From positions 1 through 64,000 of the forward strand of contig JANXZS010000121.1 in the NCBI GenBank assembly GCA_025355385.1: a stretch of 64,000 bases of DNA, in the 5' to 3' direction. The notes beneath the pieces were generated by a model, which searched no databases, was not told the origin of the DNA, and worked only from the letters and a program-made list of their open reading frames with translations. This DNA is from Acidobacteriaceae bacterium (GTDB lineage: Bacteria; Acidobacteriota; Terriglobia; Terriglobales; Acidobacteriaceae). Positions 46,423-57,090 of the stretch are shown here, piece after piece. The position numbers were made by a program, and so were the translations under genes. The first letter of the stretch is position 1; each line of letters begins with the position of its first letter.

Positions 46423-46932
46423 CTACGGCCGCGGCGTCGAATGAATCGGCGTCGTTTCGATCAGTCCGATCAGACCGTCCGAAGTGAGGTAGAAGCCGCA
46501 CTTGGAGCGGCGAGCACGCTTGATCAACATCCGCGGCAGACTCTTGGCCGCCGCGATCCCAAAGGTGCTGCGAATCTTCTCAGGAATCGCCTGAACGGCG
46601 AGGGGCCGCCCAGCATTCCGGATTACGATCCCGGCCATATCGAGCATGGACTGTGTGTTGGCGACTCTGGCCACACCGGGTGCGCTGGACAAGGAGATGA
46701 CGCGATGCACCGGCTTAGACCTGATTCGTGCAGGCTGGGTGCGCCGTTCCGGTGGGGTATCGATCGGCCCGCGCACCGCCAGAGTGCCCTTCATGTGTGT
46801 CCGCGGTCTTTGCCCTTCGTTGAGCAACAACTTGCTGATCAGGCCGCACCTGTCGGACAGCTCAGCGACCATCTCTTCTATCTGGCTTTTTTCCTTGCGG
46901 AGGGCTCGTATGACATTTGCCGGGAGGCTCAT
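46423..46932 (-). CDS. Coiled-coil plus HARE-HTH-like DNA-binding protein
   Basis: AGGAGA precedes the ATG; 169 residues. The N-terminus (MSLPANVIRALRKEKSQIEEMVAEL) looks like a short coiled coil. The C-terminal part, VIRNAGRPLAVQAIPEKIRS ... LIKRARRSKCGFYLTSDGLIGLIE, resembles the HARE-HTH winged helix used in restriction and chromatin proteins. Family assignment is by eye only. It is convergent with the recombinase gene. Confidence 0.5.
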   Translation of the reverse strand: MSLPANVIRALRKEKSQIEEMVAELSDRCGLISKLLLNEGQRPRTHMKGTLAVRGPIDTPPERRTQPARIRSKPVHRVISLSSAPGVARVANTQSMLDMAGIVIRNAGRPLAVQAIPEKIRSTFGIAAAKSLPRMLIKRARRSKCGFYLTSDGLIGLIETTPIHSTPRP

Positions 46933-47055
46933 CGTAATTCTCCTATGTGTTCAAATTGCGCGCCGCCCAGGACAAGAGCAAAACTGCAGTCCAGATTTGG
47001 GACAGCGGCAACTGGTTAATGGCTTAGTGTTGTGAAATAGGCAGCCGTCACTGAC

Positions 47056-47668
47056 CTACTTCTGGGATTTCTCGAGGACATCAAGCGCCTCATGAATATC
47101 CAGAATGGGCACCCTGAGGTACCGGAACCACTTCGTGCCGAAGCAGCTGAATCCCACGGGGCACGACTCTAAGAACGATTCCGGCGGCGGCCAATCCGGC
47201 CTCCGTCGATAACCCTGAACCTTTTTACGCGGGCTCGAAACTGACTTGAGATGGCCGTGACGCACGAGAACACGGATGCAGCCAAGAGGATCAAAATCCA
47301 CGGCAGCGGCGAATTCGTCCACTCGGACGACTGCTGATACGGGTTTGGTTTCAAGGTGCTTGCATACCTCTTCAATCTTCTTGGTGTAGTTCGGATCGTA
47401 GTGGGCGAAAACATCCAGGAACACAGTGACCAGGACATCGTAAACCTCCTCGGAAGTCACGCAGTCCTTGAAGGCCAGGTGCAGGTGCTTCGAGGCGTAG
47501 CGCAGATTCGACACGCCGGCGGATGACCCTTTGGGAAGTAGCAGCTTCAGAAAAGCCTGCGCATCTTTCCCCTGGGGGCCAGTGAGCGCAGGCACTTCAC
47601 TGAACACGATCAGGTTGAAGTACTTGATCAGGTAGCCGTGGAAAGCCTTCAGGATCTCGAACCGAACT
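47056..47668 (-). CDS. Uncharacterised ORF directly downstream of the Rep-like gene
   Basis: The frame opens right after the TAG of the Rep-like gene and shares its reading frame (QVRFEILKAFHGYLIKYFNL ...), ending 203 codons later. The only standard start inside it is a GTG at 47607 (VFSEVPALTGPQGKD). I do not recognise a domain; it has a hydrophobic/aromatic N-terminal part and a basic patch (SSPRKKVQGYRRRPDWPPP). It may be the second half of the Rep-like protein, parted from it by one amber codon (CAG to TAG), or a separate coupled gene. Confidence 0.5.
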
Positions 47669-47670
47669 TG

Positions 47671-48276
47671 CTACGACAGGTTCTTCGGGTTGCAGCTATG
47701 CCGCAGCGGCGGCATACCGCTGCGTACGCTCCTGCTCCACATCCTGCGAGTCTCCTTAGACGTAGCAAAGCTTTTCGGCTTCCGCTGACTCGCGCCCTCC
47801 AGGCGCCACAATGACAATCCCCACTCAGGATGGCGCAGACCCTTCATAAGGTAGAACGCAGCCGAAATCTCCTTCTCATACCTGAGCACTACTGGGGATG
47901 GACCAACGGTACGATCTCCCCCGAAGCGATCCTCACGCCACACGTCGGTCAGTTGAACGGGGTCCAGTGGCTTGGCGCAGCGGATCAGGAGATGGAAATG
48001 AACCCTGCCGAGACCTTTGCCCATCGCAGAGGGGCCCCGCTCTTCTGCGATCAGGCACGCGAGAGGTGCCTCGACCTCCCGTTCAATCGCCCTCAGATAT
48101 GTGCCGAGTACGGCGTTTGCACGTCCGCTGGTGAGATCGTACGAAAACGTCAAGGTCACGTATAGATTCCAGTGGAAGTCCTTCCTGAACCAGTCGGCAT
48201 ATTGCTGTTGTAGGTAGCGGTCGAACCCGGTCGGCCCCCTGTGACCGCTATCTTGTGACTTGTGTTGCGCTGACAT
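47671..48276 (-). CDS. HUH-type replication initiator/relaxase-like protein (Rep)
   Basis: About 201 residues from the second ATG (48274-48276), six bases after AAGGA. The three motifs of rolling-circle Rep proteins are in order: motif 1 LYVTLTFSYD, motif 2 GRVHFHLLIRC (the His-hydrophobic-His metal pair) and motif 3 EISAAFYLMKGL with one catalytic Tyr and the following Lys (Y-x-x-K). Such proteins nick one strand and start replication or transfer of plasmids, phages or IS elements. It would be the replication or mobilisation protein of the island. The C-terminus ends at an amber stop followed in frame by the next ORF. Confidence 0.65.
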   Translation of the reverse strand: MSAQHKSQDSGHRGPTGFDRYLQQQYADWFRKDFHWNLYVTLTFSYDLTSGRANAVLGTYLRAIEREVEAPLACLIAEERGPSAMGKGLGRVHFHLLIRCAKPLDPVQLTDVWREDRFGGDRTVGPSPVVLRYEKEISAAFYLMKGLRHPEWGLSLWRLEGASQRKPKSFATSKETRRMWSRSVRSGMPPLRHSCNPKNLS

Positions 48277-48756
48277 CGTCATCCTTCACACTCCTCATGT
48301 AGATACACCTTCGGCATCCTAGACTGTGTCTAGCGGTTTGGCCGGATACCCCATTTCTGCAACGGAACCCGGGACCCAGTCAATGACTGGGGCGAGCCGT
48401 ATCCGACAGCAAGTAACGCTGCTACTACTGCCCTGTTTCAGGCTTCGCCTGAGCCTAGGGCCGCTGGCCACTGCCATGGAGATTCCCGATCGAGCTCCGT
48501 CCCAAACAAGGTTGGCGGCTGGCAAACGGTGTTTCTCCATGTGCTGCCAGTGTGAGCCTCGAAAATATTCGGCCAAAGGCAACCTGTGGATCCGGTCGCC
48601 AGATGAAGATTGACCGGGCTCAAATCGTGAGGTATCAGCGGTTCGCAAACAGCTTCAAATAGACTATAACCCCTGTTTATTCAGTTACATATATAATTCC
48701 ATGTATTATCGGCTGGGCTATCCAGAAAAGCCCCACGAGTTCTGGAAGGAGAAGAG
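48277..48756. other. Intergenic stretch without a recognisable gene
   Basis: About 480 bases between the Rep-like gene (minus) and the winged-helix gene (plus). It must hold two divergent promoters. No protein-like frame was accepted. Confidence 0.4.
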
Positions 48757-49224
48757 TTGGCGACGAGCGAAGCTACGGGGCTAGATCTGTTCATCACCAT
48801 GGCAACAATATGGCAGAAGCGCGTTCCCCCAACCTTGGTAGATGAGTCACCTAGTACTCTCACACAAATTCTTGAACTCAGCTCGGCGGCTACGGGAATG
48901 TCGCATTCGGCAATGCAGCAACGGTTGGGGTTGAGTCAGCCGGAGATGAGCAACATCGCGAAGAAGTTAGTAACCGCGGGTTGGATCCGAAGTACGCGTT
49001 TGGAGGCTAACCGTCGCGTGAAGTTGATCACGGCGACCGCGGCCGGGCGCAGCCTCCTATCAACTCTGAAAACGGACCTGAACGCGGCAAAAAATCCCGC
49101 AGATGCTTCCTCCGGGCGGCCCAAAGAACGCAGCCGGCGACTTAGCCGCGGCAAAGTGCGTCAACAGGGGGGGCAGATACCCTTCGATCTTGAAAGTTGC
49201 TTGCCTCCCGACGAGGACACTTAG
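48757..49224 (+). CDS. Winged-helix DNA-binding protein (MarR-like)
   Basis: A TTG start with AAGGAG five bases upstream gives 155 residues. The middle (SHSAMQQRLGLSQPEMSNIAKKLVTAGWIRSTR, then ANRRVKLITATAAGRSLL) is a MarR-type winged helix: recognition helix then wing. The N-terminal dimer helix is short, and the tail is basic and low in complexity. Probably a regulator of the mobile element. It is unlike the MarR of the catabolic locus. Confidence 0.65.
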   Translation: MATSEATGLDLFITMATIWQKRVPPTLVDESPSTLTQILELSSAATGMSHSAMQQRLGLSQPEMSNIAKKLVTAGWIRSTRLEANRRVKLITATAAGRSLLSTLKTDLNAAKNPADASSGRPKERSRRLSRGKVRQQGGQIPFDLESCLPPDEDT

Positions 49225-49883
49225 GTTCGGCAATCCTGAGCCGCCGCGATCGCGCACAATGTAACTGATTCATAGTTCAATATCTCGGCTGCGATTCTGA
49301 CGACGTCAATGGTTCCGTCAGGGCGCTCGATTTCGAAACCGCAGCCGCATTTGTCATTCTCATCTAAGTATCGCTTCCCTGCTGCGGTGCGTAATGTTTT
49401 CCGGGCGCAGCCTCGTCTGCATTGGGTTCAGCCCCACGCGAGATACGCACACTCGTCTTTGGCTCGGACGGTGGTTCATTTATGGTCGGGGTAGATTCTG
49501 GCTCGCCGTCTTGAATTTATGACCGGGGATGGAATCTGGTTGCTGCCAATATCCGGTCCACACATGCAACGACATGCATTTTTTAGGCGGTCAGTTCGTA
49601 TTTTCTTTGGCTCAACTGGTGCGTCGTGGCAAGGTATGAATCAGCGCGCACTGACGCTAGTCAATGCTTGATGGGGAGTTTCAGATTGCCGAACCAGAGA
49701 AGTTTTTTAAGCGAGGGAAAGCAGCACTGAGGCTCGAGGTTATCCGCGTCCGTCGTGGACCTGTGATAGTCGTCCGTCCTCACGTCTCAGGGGTTTCCCC
49801 GATTTCCCTTTCGTCCCGGTGGCCTGAACATCTAGCCATCCTCTTCTTCACCGCACTCATCGCAAATTCAAAAGGATTTTACT
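49225..49883. other. Gap of about 660 bases, no gene accepted
   Basis: Open frames here are short and lack ribosome sites. No repeat or hairpin of note was seen. Confidence 0.4.
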
Positions 49884-50174
49884 TTGGACACTCAGCTAGC
49901 TCAGTCATCCCCACCCGGCATCACTACCCTGCTTGCAAAAGAGCTGGCCGCGGAGGTCACCCTATTGGTGCGTCAGGAGCTGGCGCGCTCGACCATGCCC
50001 GGCGTCCAGCCTCGGCTGTACGATGTCAGGCAGGCGGCTGTGTATCTGGGCAGGTCTGAGCAGGCTGTCCAGCATCTCATCTTCGACAAGGCCATCCCAG
50101 TCGTCCGCATCGGCAAGCGCGTCCACCTTGACCGTGAGGACATGGATGACTGGATTGAGCAAAACAAATACTGA
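49884..50174 (+). CDS. Excisionase/AlpA-like helix-turn-helix protein
   Basis: TTG start after AAAAGGA; 96 residues. The last 55 (LYDVRQAAVYLGRSEQAVQHLI ... VVRIGKRVHLDREDMDDWIEQNKY) form the MerR-like HTH_17 domain of Xis and AlpA proteins, whose role is to direct excision or switch on the integrase. With the tyrosine integrase at 61.9 kb it fits a mobile-element pair. The N-terminal helix is of no known type. Confidence 0.75.
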   Translation: MDTQLAQSSPPGITTLLAKELAAEVTLLVRQELARSTMPGVQPRLYDVRQAAVYLGRSEQAVQHLIFDKAIPVVRIGKRVHLDREDMDDWIEQNKY

Positions 50175-50910
50175 GCGGTAGAGAGGATGGAGTTGAGGGG
50201 TTGTATCGGCAGGATCCCTGACACAAAAGGCGTTTTCCGAACCTATCGCGTTACCAGCGTCGGCGAGCACGGCTCAGACTCTGCCCGCTCCCCTCCACCA
50301 CCGTTTTCCGGTATCAGGGTGGCATCGGGCCTGAACAGTACCCCCGAGCTCAATCTAGCCAACATGAAGGCCATCCTCGAGCAGCGAAGTGTCCCCCACC
50401 GACATCCGCCTCCATGACCCCGAGTGGTGGTCCCTATGGTGCCTCAGAGCGCACCCCAACCAAAGTTCAGTGAGTGACTCCGCCTGATATCGCCAACTGA
50501 GACATCAATCCTCGGAGCTCTACCGGGCGGAGCCACTTCTTGGACATAAACGGTATGTGTTCTATGTACCCGGCAGTCCAGCTCTGCATCGGCGATAGCT
50601 CCCAAGGCAAGTCTCCAATCTGTATTAGCGCAAGTATTGATGCCCCGGTACTCTACGAGAACGTCTCGGTTCCCATGCGGAACACGGCTCGGGAGGTCTT
50701 AAAAACGCAGATCGTCCACATAAACTGATAGGCATGGTGAATGGTCTCGACAAAACGCACAACATTCGGTTCGGCGATGAGAAGGGAATGCATGTGTACA
50801 GCGGTATGATGCCTCTTGTCGCTCATCTGTTCTCGATTGGCCTCGTTCGCTGATGTGAACTACGACCCCCGCGATTTCGCGGCGCAAACTTGATTGGTTG
50901 AGGTTCTCGA
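50175..50910. other. Gap of about 740 bases, no gene accepted
   Basis: A 76-codon frame at 50187-50417 and a 62-codon frame at 50540-50728 have neither homology I know nor good starts. The leader of the SEC-C gene is at the right end. Confidence 0.4.
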
Positions 50911-53900
50911 TTGGCGAAAACGAAGATTGGTCGAAATGATCCATGCCCCTGTGGATCCGGAAAGAAGTGGAAGAAATGTCATGGCGGCCCCAAGGCAACG
51001 CCCGCAGCTTCGCTCCCTGATCTCTCATCGTTCTTGGACTACCTTAAATCCCAGCCTTCACCGAGTGCTCTCCGCATCAGTGATCTGCGCACCGATCTGA
51101 AGGACCTGACCTCAGAGTTGCAGAACTACGACCCAGAAAAAGTCATTTCTGCATCCGCGGTTCTGGCGAGTGTGGCCGAAAATCACACGTTAGTCTATCG
51201 GATCAACGCATTGATTCTGATCGCTTCACTTGCCTGCAAAGGGGCACAGACACCATCGATTGCAGATCTCGATCGATGGTTGAACAGATCAATTTCTGAA
51301 TCTGCGGCGGGTCGCTTGGAGGATCCGGCCGAGGATTTTGCCATTGGTCTTGTGCGGACGCATACCGGCAATCACCTGATCTTCAATGGGTCGCTCAGTG
51401 GCCCGGATGCTTATCTTCAGGATGTGCTCGATGCGCTCACAGAAGGCCCTGCCAGCTTGGCGCCATTTATCTCAATCACAGAAGCCGTTTTGACGGTTTC
51501 TGATGAACTCGTCCGACGCCGAGGATATGACCGCTTCACTTCCGGTTCAGGCACTCACGAGGCTGTCATTCTGCCTGAGTCCGACGAGGCCCTGTGGCGT
51601 TTGGTCCTCACACAAACGTTCACCGCGGTGGATTTTCCTCCCCTGGGCACCCTTGCGAGTGATCTGCGACACTTCTCGCTCACCCTCGACGAGCTTCGAA
51701 AAGACGCGCCCAACTCGACGCTTGTGCGTAGTCGGCAGCAGGTTTTTCTCCGCCTCGGAGATGCGTACCTGCTGATATTTCCAGCCTCCGTTGCCGATGC
51801 TCTGATCGAGTCCACCCTTCGCGAACTGAATGCCAGAAACATGATTCGGGGATTCAACAACCAGTTGAATCGTCGACAGGGTGGTCGCATGTTTGATGAC
51901 GCACGACGCCATTTCGGAGCCGAGACTATCGTTGCGGACGAGCAACCTCTCAATGATCTTCCGCGACCTGCCGGCCTGTCCGATGTCGTGTTGCGCTTCG
52001 ATAACAATCGATATTTCCATCTCATTCTGCTCCACGACGACATGAGAGATGTGGTCAAGGACGGGTTCGACACGACACGTCCACCCAATACAGCTGTCAC
52101 GGATCACATCCGCCATGTGGCGACCATTCTCGCGAAGCGCAGCGACTACGTGAACGGCTTGACACTGGTCGTCATGCTCGGGGTGCGCCGCGCCTACGGA
52201 GTTGCGATTCCAACAGAGCTGCCAGCGAACTGGTTCTTGCAGGTCTGGTCTTTATACGATTTCGAACGTCTCCAATGGCTCGAACGAAACTGGGAAAGTA
52301 TGCTCTGGAAGCTCTCGAAACAGAGAGACACTCTGTCAAAGCGGCATATCGAGTACATGGCCCCGGACGATGCGATCCTCTACGCTTCGTGGATGAATGA
52401 AGACTACCGCCTCATTCCCGGTGGAGCAACAGAACCGGGCCCACTGCTCACCCCCATCTTCTGTGGCGAAGTCTTTCGCTTTCGAGAGATGGCTAGACTG
52501 CGGCTTGATACCCACGCGGCATATCGACCAGATTCTCAGAGTTGGGTCACCGTCTGTCGCGTCAATCCTCTTTCTTACTTCAAGGATGACCAACTCAGTC
52601 TGAGGTACGGCGCGCCCGACTTTGCCGCTGAAGGTCGTCTTGTGGGCGCCATCGTCACATCGCAAAGGATCTGGTGGATCGACTGCAACGCGCGGCTCTA
52701 CCCGGATGCAGACCGACTCTATCTCATGAAGGTATGGGAGACGGCGAACATCTGGATGGCCCGTGTAGCCGCTGTTGCTGAACAGCAGCTCCGCAGCCCC
52801 GTCTTGCAGAATCCTATTATCAGCCTCGATGTGTCAGGCGTCGCAACGATCAAAGACTGGTCGATGAGAGCCTTGGAGTCCATTGCTCCTGTAACCGAGT
52901 TTGCGACCGAAATTGATTTGCACGGATTCACCGTGAAGATTCCTGCCGGGTTCGTGACGATGGGCCGTACACCCGAGAATCACGCAGAAATGCTCTTGGC
53001 AAAGGCGCTCGTATCAGGCGCCGCCCTTCTCGGCGGCAAACCCCTTTCGGGATCGAACGTCGAGGCAGAGATTGCAGCGCTCCACATTTCTCCCGACGAG
53101 CGCCACATGCACACGATCGTCGCGTCGGATCACCGCGATTACCTCAGAGAGTTTGCGGAAGATGACTTTCATCTCTTGGAGACGCAGATACTCACTTTGC
53201 AGACGCTGGCGTTGCCTATGAGGCGGGATTCACCGGGCCGGTGTTGATCGAAGGTCGAGATGAAGGGAATGATTGTCTCAAGAAGATCGTCGATGCCTTC
53301 TGGCAGCGATGCAAACGACAGTTGGAGAGATTGGACCGTCGTTCCCTCGTGATCCGCTGCCTCAGCAACAACGAGGCAGTCATGACGGAGCAAGACAACT
53401 GGACCCGCACAAGACGAGCGGTTGCCGCTTTGCACAAAGACCGCGAAGATGTTCTTTCCGCATCACTTGCCGTCCGCCAGAAGATGGATCGGACGCAAAT
53501 CTCGCACCGCTTGCTCATTGAAATGGCGATTTGTACTTGCCCCGAGACGGGTGGCAGACAAGCTAACCAGGAAGACATCGACCATCTGTGTGCACAGGTG
53601 CTTCAGTTGGCGGCGACAGCCCAAGAAGCGGATGCCATGCGGGCGGAGGCAATCCCGCCTTGGGTGAGGTTGGGGTTGGCGGGCGACGTTCGTCTGGCTT
53701 CGGACTTCTCCGGATTGATGAGACCGTACATGTCCAGCCATTTCGAAATCACCCATGAGTCCGACGTGGCGCGCTACGAACAATATCTCGAAGAGCCAAA
53801 GCGAGGTTCCAAGACAGAAGCCGAAGTCTTCGGCGAGACGTTCCTCAATGCTTTCCTCGACGAGTACGGAATCTCTCCAATACGGCTGGCCGACGTTGCA

Positions 53901-54731
53901 GCGATTCTCGCGGAAGATGCTCTCCTGCAACAACGGAACGTAGTCGTTCGCTCCAAAGTCAATCTACGCTCCGACCTAAGCACCAGGGGCTATTCTGACC
54001 GTGAGATCGACCGCCTCTTCCGGCACTTCGTCTTGCCGGCACGGCCCGATTGGACGGTCGTTTCTCCGCCATTCCGTTCCAAGGACTGGTGGCCTTGGCG
54101 CTACAAGAGGAAACTATCTGTGATGAATCGTCCGCTCATTGCTTTGAACGATGCAGAAGTCGCCTACGCTCCTGGGTTTTGCGAGGATTCTTTCCGGCAT
54201 GTCGCTTCAGAGGTGTTTACAGGCTCATTTGAGCCTGAGTACTTCACCGCACCGGCAATGCGCAAGTACGTAGGTTCTACGAATGCCGCGCGCGGCTTAG
54301 AGTTCAATAAGTCTGTTGCTTCCAGATTCAGGGAGGCTGGCTGGAATGCCTGGACCGAGATTGAAATGAGCCAACTCCACTGTCCGCAAGATCAAGCCGC
54401 TGGCGACATCGACGTGGTTGCCGAAAAAGACGGGATCGTCTTTCTCTGCGAATGCAAGGATCTTTCCTTCGCCCGCACGATTACAGAAGTGGTGGAACAG
54501 TTAGGGAGGTTCAAGGGCAAGCATGGTGACGAATTGTGGAAGCACCTTCGCAGGGCCGCGTGGATCAAGAACAACGGTTCGCGACTCCGACACGTCATCG
54601 ACCGAGAGCCAGCCGACATTCTCTCTCTGCTGATATCGAGCAAGATCGTGCCGATGCAACATGCTGAGGGCTTCGCAGAGCAGGTAATCCCCATCGACGC
54701 GCTGCCCGAGTTCTTGAACGCCTTGGTTTAG
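50911..54731 (+). pseudogene. Large SEC-C / PD-(D/E)XK protein, one frameshift
   Basis: TTG start with GAGGT upstream. The N-terminus is a SEC-C zinc motif (IGRNDPCPCGSGKKWKKCHGG). About 730 residues without a domain I can name follow. The first frame ends at 53247; the next (from 53241) reads on. At TTT 53196-53198 one added T gives a smooth join (QILTFADAGVAYEAGFTGPV), so a single protein of about 1273 residues is likely. Its last quarter holds GDIDVVAEKDGIVFLCECKD, a PD-(D/E)XK nuclease signature (Asp, then Glu-x-Lys), preceded by ARGLEFNKSVASRFREAGW. SEC-C and PD-(D/E)XK domains are frequent in defence islands; here it stands beside CBASS. Role as a defence nuclease is inferred. As written, it could also be two overlapping genes. 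Confidence 0.65.
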
Positions 54732-55400
54732 GTGGCGTCTCGGAGCAACGGATAATCCACGCCCTCTGCGGGGAGGACGAGCCGCTGTGGCCATCGGGGC
54801 ACGTCATCGGTCTGCAGCTTATCCTGTTCGGCGATATGTGCCCGATTTCGCGGGGCAGAGTGGCGATCAGTGAGAACGCATCGCCTGGAAGACACTTCAC
54901 CACGGAGCCTCGCCCTGAGGCTGGCGATAGCAGCGTCATCCGCCGGTACCCTGGGTGAATGGGGGTAAGCTTGAAAAGGTGTCAACCAGCGCATAAGAAG
55001 GAGCCGAAAAAGGGCGAAGACATGGAACCGACCGATGACGATGCGCCCAATCTAACGTAGACGTTGGTAGCGTTAAATGCGGCTCTCGCCAGTCAGCATT
55101 ATCAACCGGTGCCAAATCGCCTTACCACTTATTGAGAGGGCGATGCAATCCCCACGCTCCGCGCACACATTGCACACCAGAAACGTCCACCGCCGCATCC
55201 AAGCGCGCCAGGACGGCTTCGATCTGCTGACGGCGAGTCAGCAGATCAGCTCTGGCCAGCGGCCACACAGAATCTTAGGGTCGTCGCGATTTCCGAACGA
55301 ATGGAATCATCGGTCAGTCATTGAGGAGGTAGCTATCATCCAACTGAGAATTTGTCTCGAATGGAGAAGCGATCCAACGTAACTCACCGACGCGCTGCGG
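54732..55400. other. Gap upstream of the broken patatin gene
   Basis: No patatin N-terminal motif (G-G-G-x-[RK]-G or G-x-S-x-G) is present in any plus-strand frame. A minus-strand frame near 55130-55270 (LARADLLTRRQQIEAVLARLD) looks protein-like but is unassigned. The junction with patatin sequence lies near 55400-55420. Confidence 0.45.
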
Positions 55401-56029
55401 GGCACCGGATCGGGAAGACCAACCACCGCGACGATGCTTACTCACTCGTTGACGTTTGCTTGGCCTCCAGCGCTGCTCCCGTTTACCGGTCCGTAGCAGC
55501 CATCGAAGCCCCTGGGCACAAGGGGCACTTCGATACCTTCATCGACGGCGGTCTCTGGGCCAACAATCCGATCCTTGTGGGACTGATCGATTCCTTGGAG
55601 GTTGCGGCCCCTGAACAGCCCATTGAGCTGTACGCGCTTGGAACCTGCCCTCGTCCAGCAGGTACGTCCATAACCCCGAAGGAAGTCCACCGCGGCCTGA
55701 GAGAGTGGAAGTTTGGCGGAGAGGCTGCCGTCATCGCCATTGATGCGCAGGAATTCACGTTCGATCACATGGCCAAGCTCCTAGCCCCCCATCTGAGGCA
55801 CGATTGCCAGGTGATTCGCTTTCCCCGCGAAGCAGTGCCAGCAGCGATGATGGACTACCTCGATCTTGATGACACCCGTAGCGAGGCAACTGACGCGCTG
55901 ATTGGTTTAGCTCGAACGGATGCCGATCTAACGAACAGCAGATGTAGTGATCCCAATGACCCGCATGGGTTGTTGGTGCAAGCCCTGTTTGAATCCATGC
56001 CTGAACTCGAAGTGGGAGAGGAGAAGTAA
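55352..56029 (+). pseudogene. capV: Patatin-like phospholipase CBASS effector (CapV), N-terminally truncated
   Basis: Only the C-terminal part of a CapV-type patatin is present, from about NHRDDAYSLVDVCLASSAAPVYRS onward. The dyad Asp motif is intact (FIDGGLWANNPILVGL), followed by the usual helical end. The N-terminal half, with the oxyanion loop and the G-x-S-x-G nucleophile, is absent from the DNA upstream. CapV is normally a cyclic-dinucleotide-activated phospholipase that destroys the membrane of infected cells; without the serine this copy cannot be a lipase. It overlaps the CD-NTase gene by one base (TAATG), as in intact operons. Confidence 0.8.
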
Positions 56030-57090
56030 TGTTCAACTGCGCAGACGAGATAACCGCCTACCACAACCAGAAAGTTACCCTGCCCCAAGAAGACCGCACT
56101 GCCATGCGCGATCGGCGGAACGCCAACAGAGACAGGCTGAGGGATGGTCTGGAGGGGAGGAAAAAGCAACAGCCATTCGCCTTCCATAAGCAAGGCAGCT
56201 ATGCCATGTTGACGATGGTGCAACATGACGATAACGCCTATGACATCGACGATGGCGCCTACTTCGACAAGGAAAATCTGGTCGGAGACCGCGGCGGTGA
56301 AATGTCCGCGCTTGACGCCCGCAAGATGGTCCGAGATGCAGTAGACGACGGTTCATTCAAGACGGCGCCGGAGGTCCGTCAGAACTGCGTCCGCATCTTC
56401 TATGCTGCCGGCTACCACGTTGACATGCCGGTATACCGGAAGCGCATCGAAAAGAACTTCTGGGGCCCCGACGAAGAGATCTATGAGATTGCCGGTTCCG
56501 ATTGGAAGCGCTCGGACGCGCGACTGGTGACGGATTGGTTCAGCCAGGAGAACACGAACCAGAGTCCGGATACCAACAATGGGCGTCAGCTCCGTCGCAT
56601 TACGCGCCTGATCAAGAAATATGCGCAGAGCCGGGCGAGCTGGGAGGGCCTGATGGCGAGCGGCTTCGCTATCACCAAGTTGGTCACCGAGTGCTACCGT
56701 AAGGACGCGAATCTCGAAGACTGCGCGTTGCGGAATACGATGCGCGCGATCAAGAACCGCCTTGATGGAAGTCTTGTTGTGAAGCATCCTACGACTCCGG
56801 ATGAGACGATCAGCAAAGGGAACGATGACCCGAAGCTTCGGTTTTTGCGAGAGAAATTGGAAGAGGCTCTCGATAAACTCGATGTCCTCGACTCGGCGGA
56901 CTGCACACGAGAGGAGGCTCTGAAGGCCTGGGACAAGGTGTTCAGCACCAACTTCTTCTCGGAGAGAGCCGATTCTGCGAAGGCAGCGCGTTCCGCGCCG
57001 GGCATCCTCACGTCCGGCATTATTGGATCACTGGCTGCGAACGCTGAGCAGGTTCCCGTGCGGAAAGAGGGCGGCGGACGGTTTGCCTAG
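56029..57090 (+). CDS. CBASS cyclic-dinucleotide synthase (CD-NTase, DncV-like)
   Basis: The 353-residue nucleotidyltransferase has the motif set of CD-NTases: FHKQGSYAMLTM (the G-S loop), YDIDDGAYFDKEN (first two metal Asp) and GYHVDMPVYR (third Asp). KRSDARLVTDWF and the helical lid (RQLRRITRLIKKYAQSR) complete the fold. On phage infection such enzymes make a cyclic dinucleotide that activates the effector. DIDDG with a Cap2/Cap3 pair fits type II CBASS of DncV-like enzymes; the exact clade and product are not decided. It is downstream-coupled to Cap2. All catalytic residues look intact. Confidence 0.92.
   Translation: MFNCADEITAYHNQKVTLPQEDRTAMRDRRNANRDRLRDGLEGRKKQQPFAFHKQGSYAMLTMVQHDDNAYDIDDGAYFDKENLVGDRGGEMSALDARKMVRDAVDDGSFKTAPEVRQNCVRIFYAAGYHVDMPVYRKRIEKNFWGPDEEIYEIAGSDWKRSDARLVTDWFSQENTNQSPDTNNGRQLRRITRLIKKYAQSRASWEGLMASGFAITKLVTECYRKDANLEDCALRNTMRAIKNRLDGSLVVKHPTTPDETISKGNDDPKLRFLREKLEEALDKLDVLDSADCTREEALKAWDKVFSTNFFSERADSAKAARSAPGILTSGIIGSLAANAEQVPVRKEGGGRFA

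Noticed and set aside
46384-47019. 211-codon frame on the plus strand
   Set aside because: Overlaps the HARE-HTH-like gene in antisense; that gene has a ribosome site and domain-like sequence, this one has neither.
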